NCBI GenBank assembly: GCA_031258155.1
Contig: JAIRNH010000011.1
Location: forward strand, 1-33,249
Length of the DNA: 33,249 nt
From: Helicobacteraceae bacterium
GTDB lineage: Bacteria > Campylobacterota > Campylobacteria > Campylobacterales > SZUA-545
Direction of reading: 5' to 3'
This document shows positions 1-8,331 of this stretch, in pieces. Numbering within the stretch: the stretch's first letter is position 1; each line of letters opens with the position of its first letter. A program made the position numbers and the translations under genes. The notes under the pieces were generated by a model, which did not search any database, was not told the DNA's origin, and worked only from the letters and a program-made list of their open reading frames with translations.

Positions 1-19
1 CGGTTTTTGAAAACGCCAA

Positions 20-48
20 AACCGCCGCGCCTATAAAGCGCGGCGGTT
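20..48 (-). terminator. Hairpin terminator after the TonB-dependent receptor
   Basis: A perfect 11-bp inverted repeat (AACCGCCGCGC at 20-30 and its complement at 38-48) encloses a 7-base loop. On the minus strand the stem is followed by a short T run (TTTT then GCGTTTTC). It lies about 55 bp past the stop codon of the receptor gene, so a Rho-independent terminator is the natural reading; the T run is short. Confidence 0.6.
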
Positions 49-102
49 GTTTAACGCCCTAAAATATAACGGGCGGCGGCGTTCAAACCTCTATGGCGTT
101 AG

Positions 103-2365
103 CTAAAAGTCGGCGTTAACGCCGACGGTAAGCCTTCTGCCTTCTAGCGTCTTTCCGTGCGTGGCGCTTGTAACCTCTTTGTTGGCGACGTTATACACGC
201 CCGCTAAGAGCTTCACGCCGTCTTTGAGACGAATCACCGTCCCCATATCCACAAAATCGTAAGACTTGTTGGTCGCGGGCGAAGTAGCCGTCGTCTCGAG
301 ATACTTGCCTCTGTAGTTGTATTGCGCCCAAAGAGCAAACCTCGCGGTAACGTCAAAATCGACGTTCACGTTATACATGTGCTTCGAGATCGCGTTTAGC
401 GCTTTGCCTTTGTTGGTTCCCGTTTTTTGCTCGCTGTCGGTATGGGTGTAGGTCGCGGCTACCGAAACAATCGACGGCAGATTGTAGTTTAAGGTAACCT
501 CGATCCCTTCGAGTTCCGCTCCTTCTACGTTGTGATACGTGCTACCGCTTGAATAGGGTCCTCCGTTTAGGTCTAAAACGGGGTCTGAGAAAGAACTGCC
601 ATAGTAGGCTTCGTAATAATCTTTGGAACCCTGCGTGCAAAAGGGTATTCCGTCGCTTCGCAACGCCGCGTTGTTACCGCCGCCGTTGCAGACTGCATAC
701 GACTCGATTTTATCTTTGAAATCGGTGTGATAGGCGGTTAGGCTCGCGCCAAAACCGATCGCCTTATTGTCGTAAGCTACCGACGCTTCGTAACTTATGC
801 TAGATTCGGGGTCTAGATCGGCGTTGCCTATCGTTACGTTGGGAGGATACGCCCCTCCGCCGGACACGCTGCCGAAATCGTTAGATATCTGTCGTATGGA
901 CGGGGTTTTGTATCCGCCGGAAACGCCGCCTTTAACGACGACCTCGTCGATCGGGTGATACACCGCGTAAAGGCGCGGGGTTATATGCGCGCCGTAATCC
1001 TCGTCGTGATTTAGCCTAACGCCGCCCGTTAAAGCCAGATTATCCAAAATATTCCACTCGTCCTCGGCGAAAATAGCGTATTGATCTCTATCGATCTCCA
1101 TCGACTTATACTTCCACGTATTATTGCCCGTTACATTGTATTCCGCGCTAAGCACGTTCGAGCCAATATCGTCGAGCATTTCGTTTCTATACTGGGCGCC
1201 GACGGTCAGAATGTTCGTATCGAAGTAATACGTCCCCTGCGTATTAAGCGTCAACACCTCGTAAAAAATGCCGTCTCCCCGAGGATTTTCAGTAGCCGCT
1301 TTTTGAATATAGGTGTTTAGCGCGAAATCGTCGAGTTTCAGATCATGCCCCGCGGATGCGGTCTGTTTAACCGACATCGAGCCTGATCGCCCGGCGCCCC
1401 ACGCGGTATTAGAAACGCCGGCGGTCGCCGCTCTTTCTTGCCTTGAATAGTCGTAAGCCGCCCACGCGCTATTGGCTTTGTTGATCGCCCAAATAGCTTT
1501 GGCGCCGACCTGCCTGTTGTCATAGCGCGCCGCGGGCGCGGCGGCTTTGTCTCCGCAAGCGTTGTTGGTTCCCAGCGCAAGCAGCTCCTCCGGGCAGTGT
1601 TGTTCGTCCACGCCTAGAACCGATCCGTAAGCCTGCAAGGACAATAGGTCTTGCACAATGGGTCCCGCTATATTGAGGTTGCCCGAATAACCGTCTTGCG
1701 TAACGTCGCTTAGGGTTTTTGTGTATTCGCTCTTAAAACTGCCAGACCATTCGCTAGGAACTTTCTTGGTGATAATGTTGATAACGCCGCCTATGGCTTC
1801 CGAGCCGTAAAGCGAGGACATAGGACCTCGCACAACCTCGATCCGCTCGATCATAGAAACGGGAGGCAGAGCGCCTACGGCTACGCCGCCGCCCGTAGCG
1901 TTGGGGCTGTTGGCGTCGTTGCCCTGCATTGGTTTGCCGTCGATTAAGTAGAGCGTATAGCCGCTAGTCATACCGCGAATGGATATGTCTTTATATACGC
2001 TGCCGCCCGTTATATAAATGCCGGGTACGTTTTTAAGAACGTCGGTTAGATCGTTGAAGGATTTCTTCTCCAACTCCTCGCGCGCGATTACAAAGACGCT
2101 TGCGGGGGCGTCGGCTATATTCTGTTCGTAACCCGCCGCGCTGACGACTTTAATTTCGTCAAGCTCCGTTACGTCGTCGTCCGATTTTGCTCTCGTGGGA
2201 GCTGTTGTTGTTTGGCTTGATTGCGTTACGGCGGCTGGAGCGCCGTTTGATTCAGTCGATTCGTCGTCGGCTACTATAGGCAAGGCGAGGCTTAGCGCCG
2301 TTATTAGAGCTAAAAGCCCCCCCCCCCCCCGTCATGCTAGGATTTACGCTGATTGCGTTTGCCAT
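103..2365 (-). CDS. TonB-dependent outer-membrane receptor, CfrA/catecholate-siderophore type, phase-variable and out of frame here
   Basis: Outer-membrane active transporter that takes up a ferric siderophore or similar ligand using TonB energy. A TonB-box-like segment (DEIKVVSA) precedes a plug domain with DAPASVFVI, VPGIYITGG, DISIRGM, YLIDGKP and IERIEVVRGPMSSLYGSEAIGGVINI, followed by a beta-barrel ending in a C-terminal Phe, as outer-membrane proteins do. The plug resembles Campylobacter CfrA-like enterobactin receptors; the ligand is inferred only. An uninterrupted frame begins at a TTG at 2283, but the codons just upstream encode a signal-peptide core (LLALITALSLALPIVADD). The real start is probably ATG at 2365 (a second ATG is at 2335), 5 bases after AAGGAG. 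Between start and core lies a 14-G run (2317-2330): with 13 or 16 G the frames join, with 14 they do not. As given the gene is OFF, or the homopolymer was miscalled. Confidence 0.88.
2317..2330 (-). repeat. Poly-G tract (14 G), contingency locus in receptor signal peptide
   Basis: Fourteen consecutive C on the plus strand, so 14 G in the sense of the receptor gene, placed between the ATG codons (2365 and 2335) and the hydrophobic core of the signal peptide. From the 2365 ATG there are 35 bases before the tract; 35+13 is divisible by three and restores the frame into LLALITALSLAL, while 35+14 reads into a TGA within about 20 codons past the tract. Homopolymeric G tracts changing by slippage are the known phase-variation mechanism in Campylobacter and Helicobacter. 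Confidence 0.85.
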
Positions 2366-2412
2366 GGTTACTCCTTTTGATTTTGAGAATTAAACCAAAT
2401 TTCTCGCGTGGA

Positions 2413-2440
2413 ATAATAGCGAAATATAACCTTAAAGCAA
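2413..2440 (-). promoter_or_regulatory. Candidate sigma-70 promoter for the receptor
   Basis: On the minus strand TTGCTT (2440-2435) is followed after 16 bases by TATTAT (2418-2413), about 50 bp upstream of the ATG at 2365. No convincing Fur box was found by eye, though iron control would be expected for this receptor type. Confidence 0.4.
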
Positions 2441-2500
2441 GATAAAACCGCGCGCGGATTTAGTTCGCGCGTTTAATTTTGCGGCGTTTAGGCGTTATCG

Positions 2501-2686
2501 CTAGTCGCGCCAACGCGGCGCGCGGCTTCTTGCTTTGCGCCGAAATAAAATTGGCAAACGAAAAATAAGCGGGCGTTTTTGCGCTAGATCGAAACGTCCG
2601 AAAACGATTAAAGCGCAAAAAACTATGACGATTATAATCGCGGGATTAGAAATCCAAACGAGGGCGGCATTTACGAACGTTATCAT
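2501..2686 (-). CDS. Possible small single-pass membrane protein
   Basis: This 61-codon frame lies in the otherwise empty stretch between the receptor and porC (2366-2889). It encodes one strongly hydrophobic segment (NPAIIIVIVFCALIVFG, about residues 14-30) followed by a very basic C-terminus. Upstream on the minus strand TTGATT and TATTAG are separated by 16 bases, a possible promoter, but no good ribosome binding site precedes the ATG. I recognise no family. It may be a chance frame; the rest of the gap shows only promoter-like AT-rich sequence. Confidence 0.22.
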   Translation of the reverse strand: MITFVNAALVWISNPAIIIVIVFCALIVFGRFDLAQKRPLIFRLPILFRRKARSRAPRWRD

Positions 2687-2844
2687 AAAAGCCGTCCGTC
2701 TTTTGCGGCGAAATCTAATATAAAATCGAGCGAAATAATCAACTATTTTATTTAACGTTATGTTGAGCGTTCCAAAAACAGATTTTTAGCGCCTAAAATT
2801 TAAACAATTTACCATATTCAAGGCATAATTAAGAGAGGCTTTTC

Positions 2845-2850
2845 TACAAT
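2845..2850 (+). promoter_or_regulatory. Candidate -10 box of the por operon
   Basis: TACAAT lies 39 bp before the porC ATG, in an AT-rich stretch, with no clear -35 box, which is common in Campylobacterota. AAGGA at about 2879-2883 serves as the ribosome binding site. Confidence 0.35.
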
Positions 2851-2889
2851 CTATTTGCATACCCGCGAAAAAACTACGAAGGACGGAAA

Positions 2890-3444
2890 ATGCTGGAAAT
2901 TAGATGGCACAGCAGGGCTGGGCAGGGAGCCGTTACGGGGGCGAAGGCTCTTTGCGACGTAATGGCTGAGGACGGCAAATTTGTGCAGGCGTTTTCGGTT
3001 TATGGCGCCGAAAAGCGCGGCGCGCCGATGCACGCGTTTAATCGTATCAGCGACGAACAGATTATCGACCATAGCAAGTCGATGCTTCCCGATTATGTGC
3101 TGGTTATCGACCCTTCGCTGGTCTATACCAACATAACCTACGACGCAAAACCCGACGCGCGCTTTATTATCACTACTCATATGTCGAAAGAGGACCTTGT
3201 GAAAGAGGTTCCCGATCTAGCGGGCAAGAACGTGAGCGTCGTCGATTGTATAAAGATTTCGCAGGAGACGATCGGACGGGCGATTCCAAATACGCCTATG
3301 CTGGGCGCGTTTATAAAGGTTTCCGCGGCGTTTGATATAGAGAGTTTTTGCGCCTCTATGGGCAGAATACTCAAGAAGTTTCCGCAGAAGGTTATCGACG
3401 GCAATATGCAGGCGATCAAACGCGCCTATAACGAAGTTAGATAA
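2890..3444 (+). CDS. porC: Pyruvate:ferredoxin/flavodoxin oxidoreductase, gamma subunit
   Basis: Gamma subunit of the four-subunit 2-oxoacid oxidoreductase that oxidises pyruvate with CoA to acetyl-CoA and CO2, passing electrons to ferredoxin or flavodoxin in the cytoplasm. The 184 residues show the family start (EIRWHSRAGQGAVTGAK, equivalent to the GxGGQG region) and the VYGAEKRGAPMHAFNRIS segment, and the length is normal. It is the first gene of a porC-D-A-B series, the order known from Helicobacter and Campylobacter. The ATG follows a GGA-rich site (GAAGGACGGAAA). Assignment to pyruvate instead of another 2-oxoacid rests on this gene order and is the main uncertainty. Confidence 0.9.
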   Translation: MLEIRWHSRAGQGAVTGAKALCDVMAEDGKFVQAFSVYGAEKRGAPMHAFNRISDEQIIDHSKSMLPDYVLVIDPSLVYTNITYDAKPDARFIITTHMSKEDLVKEVPDLAGKNVSVVDCIKISQETIGRAIPNTPMLGAFIKVSAAFDIESFCASMGRILKKFPQKVIDGNMQAIKRAYNEVR

Positions 3445-3453
3445 GGAGAGCTA

Positions 3454-3843
3454 ATGGTTGACGAACATAATTTATTAGGTTGGAGCGAGTTTGAGGCGGG
3501 CGCGACGCTCTTTTCTTTTGAAGGCGATCGCGCTAATAACGTCTTCCACGAAAACAACTCAATCAAGCACAGCGTGGCGGATTGGCGGGTTTTGAAGCCC
3601 ATATACAACCCCGCGGGCTGTATTCATTGTCAGTTTTGCTGGATCGGTTGTCCCGATACGTCGATTGTCGCTCAAGATAAGAGGTTCGGATATATCGACT
3701 ACGATCACTGCAAAGGGTGCGGTCTTTGCTCTAGCGTCTGTCCCACCAATCCGAAATCTTTAGTAATGTTTCCAAATCAGATGCAGCAAGAAGAGGCGAT
3801 CAAGGCGTGGCCCGCTAAAGAAGAAAAGAAAAAGGAGCAATGA
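3454..3843 (+). CDS. porD: Pyruvate:ferredoxin/flavodoxin oxidoreductase, delta (ferredoxin-like) subunit
   Basis: Small electron-transfer subunit carrying two [4Fe-4S] clusters. Both binding motifs are visible: CIHCQFCWIGCP (Cys56, 59, 62, 66) and CKGCGLCSSVCP (Cys86, 89, 92, 96), each followed by Pro as in 2x[4Fe-4S] ferredoxins. The 129 residues also carry an N-terminal stretch of about 50 residues typical of the Campylobacterota PorD and a Lys/Glu-rich tail. It starts 9 bp after porC behind AAGGAG and its TGA overlaps the start of porA, indicating translational coupling. Confidence 0.92.
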   Translation: MVDEHNLLGWSEFEAGATLFSFEGDRANNVFHENNSIKHSVADWRVLKPIYNPAGCIHCQFCWIGCPDTSIVAQDKRFGYIDYDHCKGCGLCSSVCPTNPKSLVMFPNQMQQEEAIKAWPAKEEKKKEQ

Positions 3844-5051
3844 TGGCGACTCAAGAAAAAGTCGTTTGGGACGGCAACACGGCGGCTGCGCAGGCGATGC
3901 GTCAGGCGAAAATCGACGTGGTAGCGGCGTATCCGATCACCCCCTCCACGCCGATCGTGCAAAGATATTCGCAATTTGTCGCCGACGGCGAGGTTAAAGG
4001 CGAGTTTGTGATGGTCGAGAGCGAGCATTCGGCGATGAGCGCGTGCGTGGGCGCGGCGGCGGCTGGCGGGCGCGTGGCGACGGCGACGAGTTCGCAAGGC
4101 TACGCGCTGATGATCGAGGTTTTGTATCAGGCAAGCGGCATGCGGTTGCCGATTGTGATGAACGTTGTAAATCGCGCCTTAGCCGCGCCGCTGAATATTC
4201 ACGGCGATCACTCCGATATGTATTTAGGGCGCGACGCGGGCTGGATCAATCTCTGCGCGTTTAGCCCGCAGGAGGCTTACGATCTTAACTTCGTCGCCTT
4301 CAAAACGGCGGAGGATTTGCGCGTGCGCCTGCCCGTCGCGGTCAATCAGGACGGTTTTATCACGAGCCATACGACGGAGTTGGTTTTTTGTATGGACGAT
4401 GAAAGCGCCTACGGCTTCATCGGCGATTACAAACCGCATAACCCTATGCTTGATACCGAGCGTCCGGTTACCTACGGCGCGCAAACGGAAGGCGAATGGC
4501 ATTACGAACACAAGATGCGCCACAATCACGCAATCGTCGAGAGCCAAAAGGTTATCGAGGAGAATTTCGCCGATTTCGCCAAACTTTCGGGTCGTCAATA
4601 TAAGGTCGTCGAGAGCTACAAAGCCGACGACGCGGACGAGATTATTATAGCGATCGGCAGCGTTTTTGGCACGACGCAGATCGCCGTGGATAATTTGCGA
4701 AAAGCGGGGCGAAAAGTAGGCGTGGTTGGCGTTAGGCTGTGGCGACCGTTTCCCAAAAAGGAGCTTGCGGCGGCGCTTAAAAGCGCGAAAACGATCGCCG
4801 TTTTGGATCGCTCCGCGCCGCTTGGCACGACGGGCGCGCTTTACGGCGAAACGGCGGCGGTAATTGTGGAAAACGGCTTAAAAGCGACGCTGATCAACTA
4901 TATCTACGGGCTTGGCGGGCGCGACGCGACGACGGAGCATTTAGAGGCGATTTTCAACGACGCGCAAGAGTGTTCTAAGGCGGGCAAACGGGTAAAACCG
5001 ATTATGCAAACGGTCAATCTCAGAGGCAAACCTCTGAGTTTCTATCAGTGA
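3843..5051 (+). CDS. porA: Pyruvate:ferredoxin/flavodoxin oxidoreductase, alpha subunit
   Basis: Alpha subunit, carrying the pyrimidine-binding half of the thiamine diphosphate site. The N-terminus has the diagnostic AAYPITPSTPIVQ, then VESEHSAMSACVGAAAAGGR and TATSSQGYALM, and the C-terminal part has the transketolase-like domain II (RKVGVVGVRLWRPFPKKELAAAL). Two ATG codons are adjacent: 3840 and 3843. AAGGAG at 3832-3837 sits only 2 bases from the first but 5 from the second, so I prefer 3843 (402 residues). Its start overlaps the porD stop by one base. Confidence 0.92.
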   Translation: MATQEKVVWDGNTAAAQAMRQAKIDVVAAYPITPSTPIVQRYSQFVADGEVKGEFVMVESEHSAMSACVGAAAAGGRVATATSSQGYALMIEVLYQASGMRLPIVMNVVNRALAAPLNIHGDHSDMYLGRDAGWINLCAFSPQEAYDLNFVAFKTAEDLRVRLPVAVNQDGFITSHTTELVFCMDDESAYGFIGDYKPHNPMLDTERPVTYGAQTEGEWHYEHKMRHNHAIVESQKVIEENFADFAKLSGRQYKVVESYKADDADEIIIAIGSVFGTTQIAVDNLRKAGRKVGVVGVRLWRPFPKKELAAALKSAKTIAVLDRSAPLGTTGALYGETAAVIVENGLKATLINYIYGLGGRDATTEHLEAIFNDAQECSKAGKRVKPIMQTVNLRGKPLSFYQ

Positions 5052-5061
5052 GGAGAGCGCT

Positions 5062-6036
5062 ATGGGCGAAGCAAAACAGATCAAAAACCTAAAAGATTTT
5101 TCAACCTCGATCGAGCGCTTTCAGGGCGGTCATCGTCTTTGTCCGGGCTGTTCGCACGGCGTGATCGTGCGCGAGTTTATCAACGCCACCGACGAAGAGC
5201 TATGCGTTTCTAACGCTACGGGCTGTCTGGAGGTCTGCTCGACGATCTACCCTTTCACAAGCTGGAACGTAAGCTGGGTGCATGTGGGGTTTGAAAACGC
5301 GGCGGCGGCGATTAGCGGCGTGGAGGCTATGCATAAATCGCTCAAAAATCAGGGTAAAAGCTATAACGACAAAGAGATTAAATTTTTAGCTTTCGGCGGC
5401 GATGGCGGCACTTACGACATCGGCTTTCAGTCGTTAAGCGGCGCGGCGGAGCGCGGACATCGATTTATCTACGTGTGCGTCGATAACGAAGGCTATATGA
5501 ACACGGGCGGTCAGCGTAGCTCCTCCACCCCTATCGGCTCTTCCACCACCACTTCGCCTGCGGGCAAGGTAAGTTACGGCGAAAAGAAGCACAAAAAGGA
5601 CCTCGTGGCGATTATGGCTGCGCATAGATGCGAGTTTGTCGCGCAGATCGCGCCGGGGCATAAGTTTTGGAAAGACCTCGTAGCCAAAGCGCAAAAGGCG
5701 TATGCGGCGAACGGACCCGTTTTTATCAACGCGATGAGTCCCTGCCCCACCGAGTGGAAGTTTGATCCCGCGCTATCGATGCAAGTTAGCGAGATTATGG
5801 TCGATTCGTGCGTCTGCCCGCTTTATCAGATCGAGCATAACGACGAGGATTTTGGCTATAAACTCACGATCACCTACGAGCCGAAAAACAAACTGCCCGT
5901 AAAGGAGTATATCGCGTTGCAAGGGCGCTTCAAGCACCTTTTCAAACCTGAAAACGCGCATATTTTGGAGCGGTGGCAAAAAAATATAGACGCCGCGTGG
6001 GACTATCTGCGCCGCCGCCAAGACGCCGGCGTCTAA
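5062..6036 (+). CDS. porB: Pyruvate:ferredoxin/flavodoxin oxidoreductase, beta subunit
   Basis: Beta subunit, which binds the diphosphate and Mg2+ end of thiamine diphosphate and one [4Fe-4S] cluster. Visible are the cluster cysteines in LCPGCSHG (Cys27, Cys30) and NATGC (Cys55) with a further Cys in SPCPTEW, the TPP motif GGDGGTYDIG (about 112-121) and the substrate-loop signature DNEGYMNTGGQRSSSTP. Length (324) is normal. A GAGGAG site precedes the ATG, 10 bp after porA. The last 40 codons occur again, decayed, directly downstream (6034-6151). Confidence 0.92.
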   Translation: MGEAKQIKNLKDFSTSIERFQGGHRLCPGCSHGVIVREFINATDEELCVSNATGCLEVCSTIYPFTSWNVSWVHVGFENAAAAISGVEAMHKSLKNQGKSYNDKEIKFLAFGGDGGTYDIGFQSLSGAAERGHRFIYVCVDNEGYMNTGGQRSSSTPIGSSTTTSPAGKVSYGEKKHKKDLVAIMAAHRCEFVAQIAPGHKFWKDLVAKAQKAYAANGPVFINAMSPCPTEWKFDPALSMQVSEIMVDSCVCPLYQIEHNDEDFGYKLTITYEPKNKLPVKEYIALQGRFKHLFKPENAHILERWQKNIDAAWDYLRRRQDAGV

Positions 6037-6151
6037 AGGAGTATATCGCGTTGCAAGGGCGCTTCAAGCGCCTTTTCAAACCTGAAAACGCGCATATATT
6101 GAGGCGGCGGCAAAAAATATAGACGCCGCGCGGGCTATCTGCGCCGCCGCC
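6034..6151 (+). repeat. Decayed tandem duplication of the porB 3' end
   Basis: About 118 bp beginning TAAAGGAGTATATCGCG at the porB stop codon repeat the sequence at 5900-6018 inside porB, with a handful of substitutions and small deletions (CACC to CGCC, TTTT to ATAT, loss of bases near the end). The second copy is not in frame with porB and has early stops, so it is not translated as a PorB tail. It explains an apparent minus-strand frame at 5942-6154 that contains the same peptide twice. Confidence 0.85.
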
Positions 6152-6184
6152 CATTTGCGATTTTGACGCAGATAGATACTAGCA

Positions 6185-6218
6185 ATCGATAGCCGCGAAA
6201 ATTCTCGCGGTTATCGAT
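6185..6218 (+). terminator. Long hairpin after porB
   Basis: A 14-bp stem (ATCGATAGCCGCGA with TCGCGGTTATCGAT, one G-T pair) closes a 6-base loop. No T run follows on either strand, so it may be a transcript-end or processing hairpin instead of a classical Rho-independent terminator. It separates the por operon from the next gene. Confidence 0.4.
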
Positions 6219-6267
6219 CGTCAAAGCAAGCTGCATTGCGTTAAAATATGAACATAAGGAGTTCTAT

Positions 6268-7242
6268 ATGACGATCAATGAAGCGGCGCTAAAAGCTCTT
6301 GGCAATCTGCAAAAACCCGCAAACTCTTCAGAAATTTTTAACCATATTGTCGAGCGCAAATATTATGATTTCACCGCGCCAACGCCAAAAAACACGCTTT
6401 CCGCGTTACTAGGCAACTTTATTCGTCGCGGGGACGCTAGGGTCGGTCGAGTTCTCCAAGAAAATGGGGTATATCTTTATTATCTAACAAAAGATGAACA
6501 AACAATAGATTTTGAAAATATCAATTCGGATAACTCAGGCGCCTTGAGCGATAACAAAGTAAAACAAAAAACTTTTCATGAAAGAGATTTGCATATATTG
6601 CTTAGCTCATACCTAAACACTATCGCAATTCGCGCTAAAACGATTTATCACGAACAATCAATCAATAAAGGCAAAAATCAAATATGGACGCATCCAGATA
6701 TGGTTGGCGTTAAATTCAAGAAATTCAATACTGAAGAAAGCCGCAATTTACTCGAGGCTACCAATAGAAGAGACGCGTTAAAATTTTATTCTTATGAAAT
6801 CAAAAAATCAATAAGCAACGACAGCGAGCTAAAAGAAGCGTTTTTCCAAGCCGTATCCAATTCTAGCTGGGCAAATTACGGTTTTTTGGCGGCTTTAGAG
6901 ATCGGCGACCAATTAAAAGATGAAATTGAAAGGCTAAGCCAAGCGTTTGGCATAGGCGTTATAAAACTCTGCTCATATCCTTATGAAAGCAAAATTTTAT
7001 TTCAGTCAAAATATCGAGAGTTGGATTTTCAAACAATAGATAAATTATGCGGAAATAAGTCGTTCAAGGAATTTATTAAACAAGCTAGAGTGATTATTAC
7101 GTCCAATGACGAATATCGTAAAGATGTGGAAATCGGACTTGATAAGATGTGCGATACATATTTTAATAGCGATAGCGATATAAAAAAATATTGCGAGACA
7201 AACAATATACCATTTGATAAAATGTTCGCCGATATTATATAA
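6268..7242 (+). CDS. HrgA/COG2958-type protein: HARE-HTH domain plus PD-(D/E)XK-like nuclease domain
   Basis: The first 70 residues (NEAALKALGNLQKPANSSEI, TLSALLGNFIRRGDARVGRV, YLYYLTK) match the HARE-HTH winged helix found in COG2958/HrgA proteins, DNA-associated proteins known from Helicobacter pylori and Campylobacter restriction loci. The rest shows a nuclease-like pattern: Glu129 (YHEQS), Asp144 (WTHPDMVGV) and Glu177-x-Lys179 (YEIKKS), followed by the conserved AFFQAVSNSSWANYGFLAA. That fits a PD-(D/E)XK fold, so a DNA-binding or DNA-cleaving role is plausible, but no methylase is nearby and the substrate is unknown. AAGGAG lies 7 bp before the ATG. The following secreted-protein gene starts 9 bp later, suggesting cotranscription. 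Codon use is more AT-rich than in the neighbours, hinting at transfer. Confidence 0.75.
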   Translation: MTINEAALKALGNLQKPANSSEIFNHIVERKYYDFTAPTPKNTLSALLGNFIRRGDARVGRVLQENGVYLYYLTKDEQTIDFENINSDNSGALSDNKVKQKTFHERDLHILLSSYLNTIAIRAKTIYHEQSINKGKNQIWTHPDMVGVKFKKFNTEESRNLLEATNRRDALKFYSYEIKKSISNDSELKEAFFQAVSNSSWANYGFLAALEIGDQLKDEIERLSQAFGIGVIKLCSYPYESKILFQSKYRELDFQTIDKLCGNKSFKEFIKQARVIITSNDEYRKDVEIGLDKMCDTYFNSDSDIKKYCETNNIPFDKMFADII

Positions 7243-7251
7243 GGAGACGTA

Positions 7252-8208
7252 ATGCGTAACTTTGCCGTCAATAAATCGCTTTTGACAATATTTGTTGTAT
7301 CGTTATTTATTTTGCCGACGGATAGCGAATCCGCCATAACGCTAAGAGGAGACGATTTAGAAGCGTTGAGGGCTTCGGCGCGGGCGATTACGCGAGAGCT
7401 TTCGCCTACGGATCAGCAACGTTTTATAGATGCGTTTACAGCGATAGAGCGAGCGAAGCTTAGCGCTTTTATATACGCGATTTACGAGTTTGAGCGTAAA
7501 GTCGACTATGAAATTACGTACGAAGAGGAAAAACGGCTTTCAAAGGCATTAGAGGTGGTCGTTCAAGAAAAACAAAACGAACTTATACGTTTTCTTGACG
7601 GAAAAAGCGCGCAAGAGATTATTCAATATGCCGACCAAATTGGCGAGGCGGAATATAAAGCGGATATATCGCAGATAACAACCAAAATATTAAACGATCT
7701 TAATATCAAACTTGACGAATTTACAAAAGAAAGAGGCGACTTGAAAAAGTTGACTCCGCGATTGGTTACTATTAGGGGTAAGGTTATGGCCGCTAAACCA
7801 ATAACCACAATCGTTTTTGATCGCGCCGGCACTTCATACAATATAACAATACGCGCGTATAACAGCGCTTCGCCGGACGACGAACAAGGCTCTAGCAGAA
7901 GCGCTTATCCAAACGCTTTGAGTTTAAGATCGTGGAGCGATCCAATTTTATCTCGCGATTCTAACGCGGACGATCAGGCGCGCGGCTCTACCGCCCTAGC
8001 GTTGATCTTAGATCATGATGATCATAATTGGGATAGAGATGCTTGGACTACAAAAGCGCTCGGCGCTAAAACGGCGATTACGGGACCCGCGACAGGCAAA
8101 CTAACCGACAAAAATAAAGGGTTAAATACGGATAAATATTGGCTTTACGATCCAAACGATTTCGGAACCATTAGGCTCCAAACGGCGGGCGCCGCTAAGC
8201 CAAATTAA
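7252..8208 (+). CDS. Secreted protein of unknown function with central coiled-coil segment
   Basis: I do not recognise the family. The first 28 residues look like a Sec signal peptide (basic MRNFAVNK, hydrophobic LLTIFVVSLFILP, small residues near SESA), so the product is probably periplasmic. Residues about 35-170 are charged and helical (LEALRASARAITRELSPTDQQ, long Lys/Glu-rich stretches), followed by a region rich in Asp, Ser, Thr and Gly from about 205 that ends with a short motif KYWLYDPNDFGTIRL. There are no cysteines for a lipobox. AAGGAG is 5 bp before the ATG, and the gene follows the HrgA-type gene closely, but the pairing has no known meaning. Confidence 0.6.
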   Translation: MRNFAVNKSLLTIFVVSLFILPTDSESAITLRGDDLEALRASARAITRELSPTDQQRFIDAFTAIERAKLSAFIYAIYEFERKVDYEITYEEEKRLSKALEVVVQEKQNELIRFLDGKSAQEIIQYADQIGEAEYKADISQITTKILNDLNIKLDEFTKERGDLKKLTPRLVTIRGKVMAAKPITTIVFDRAGTSYNITIRAYNSASPDDEQGSSRSAYPNALSLRSWSDPILSRDSNADDQARGSTALALILDHDDHNWDRDAWTTKALGAKTAITGPATGKLTDKNKGLNTDKYWLYDPNDFGTIRLQTAGAAKPN

Positions 8209-8273
8209 CGATACGCGAAACATAAAGGCAACCGCGTTTAACGGGGCAAACGGGGCAAGTTTATTCGCGTCGT

Positions 8274-8302
8274 TTGATTAATCGCCTCAAAAGCGCTATA
8301 AT
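8274..8302 (+). promoter_or_regulatory. Strong sigma-70 type promoter
   Basis: TTGATT (8274-8279), a 17-base spacer and a perfect TATAAT (8297-8302), about 30 bp upstream of the next gene. This is the best -35/-10 pair in the window and probably drives the PDC-sensor gene and azlCD. Confidence 0.7.
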
Positions 8303-8331
8303 TCGCGGTTATTTTTGCGGCGGGGAAATAC

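Noticed and set aside
2195-2380. Plus-strand frame crossing the poly-C tract
   Set aside because: Its phase depends on the homopolymer and it reads proline codons from the tract; the opposite strand explains the sequence.
4224-4598. 124-codon minus-strand frame inside porA
   Set aside because: Antisense to a well-conserved porA region; no motif and no promoter.
5942-6154. Minus-strand frame with an internally repeated peptide
   Set aside because: It is the antisense of the porB end and its tandem duplicate; the peptide repeat comes from the DNA duplication.
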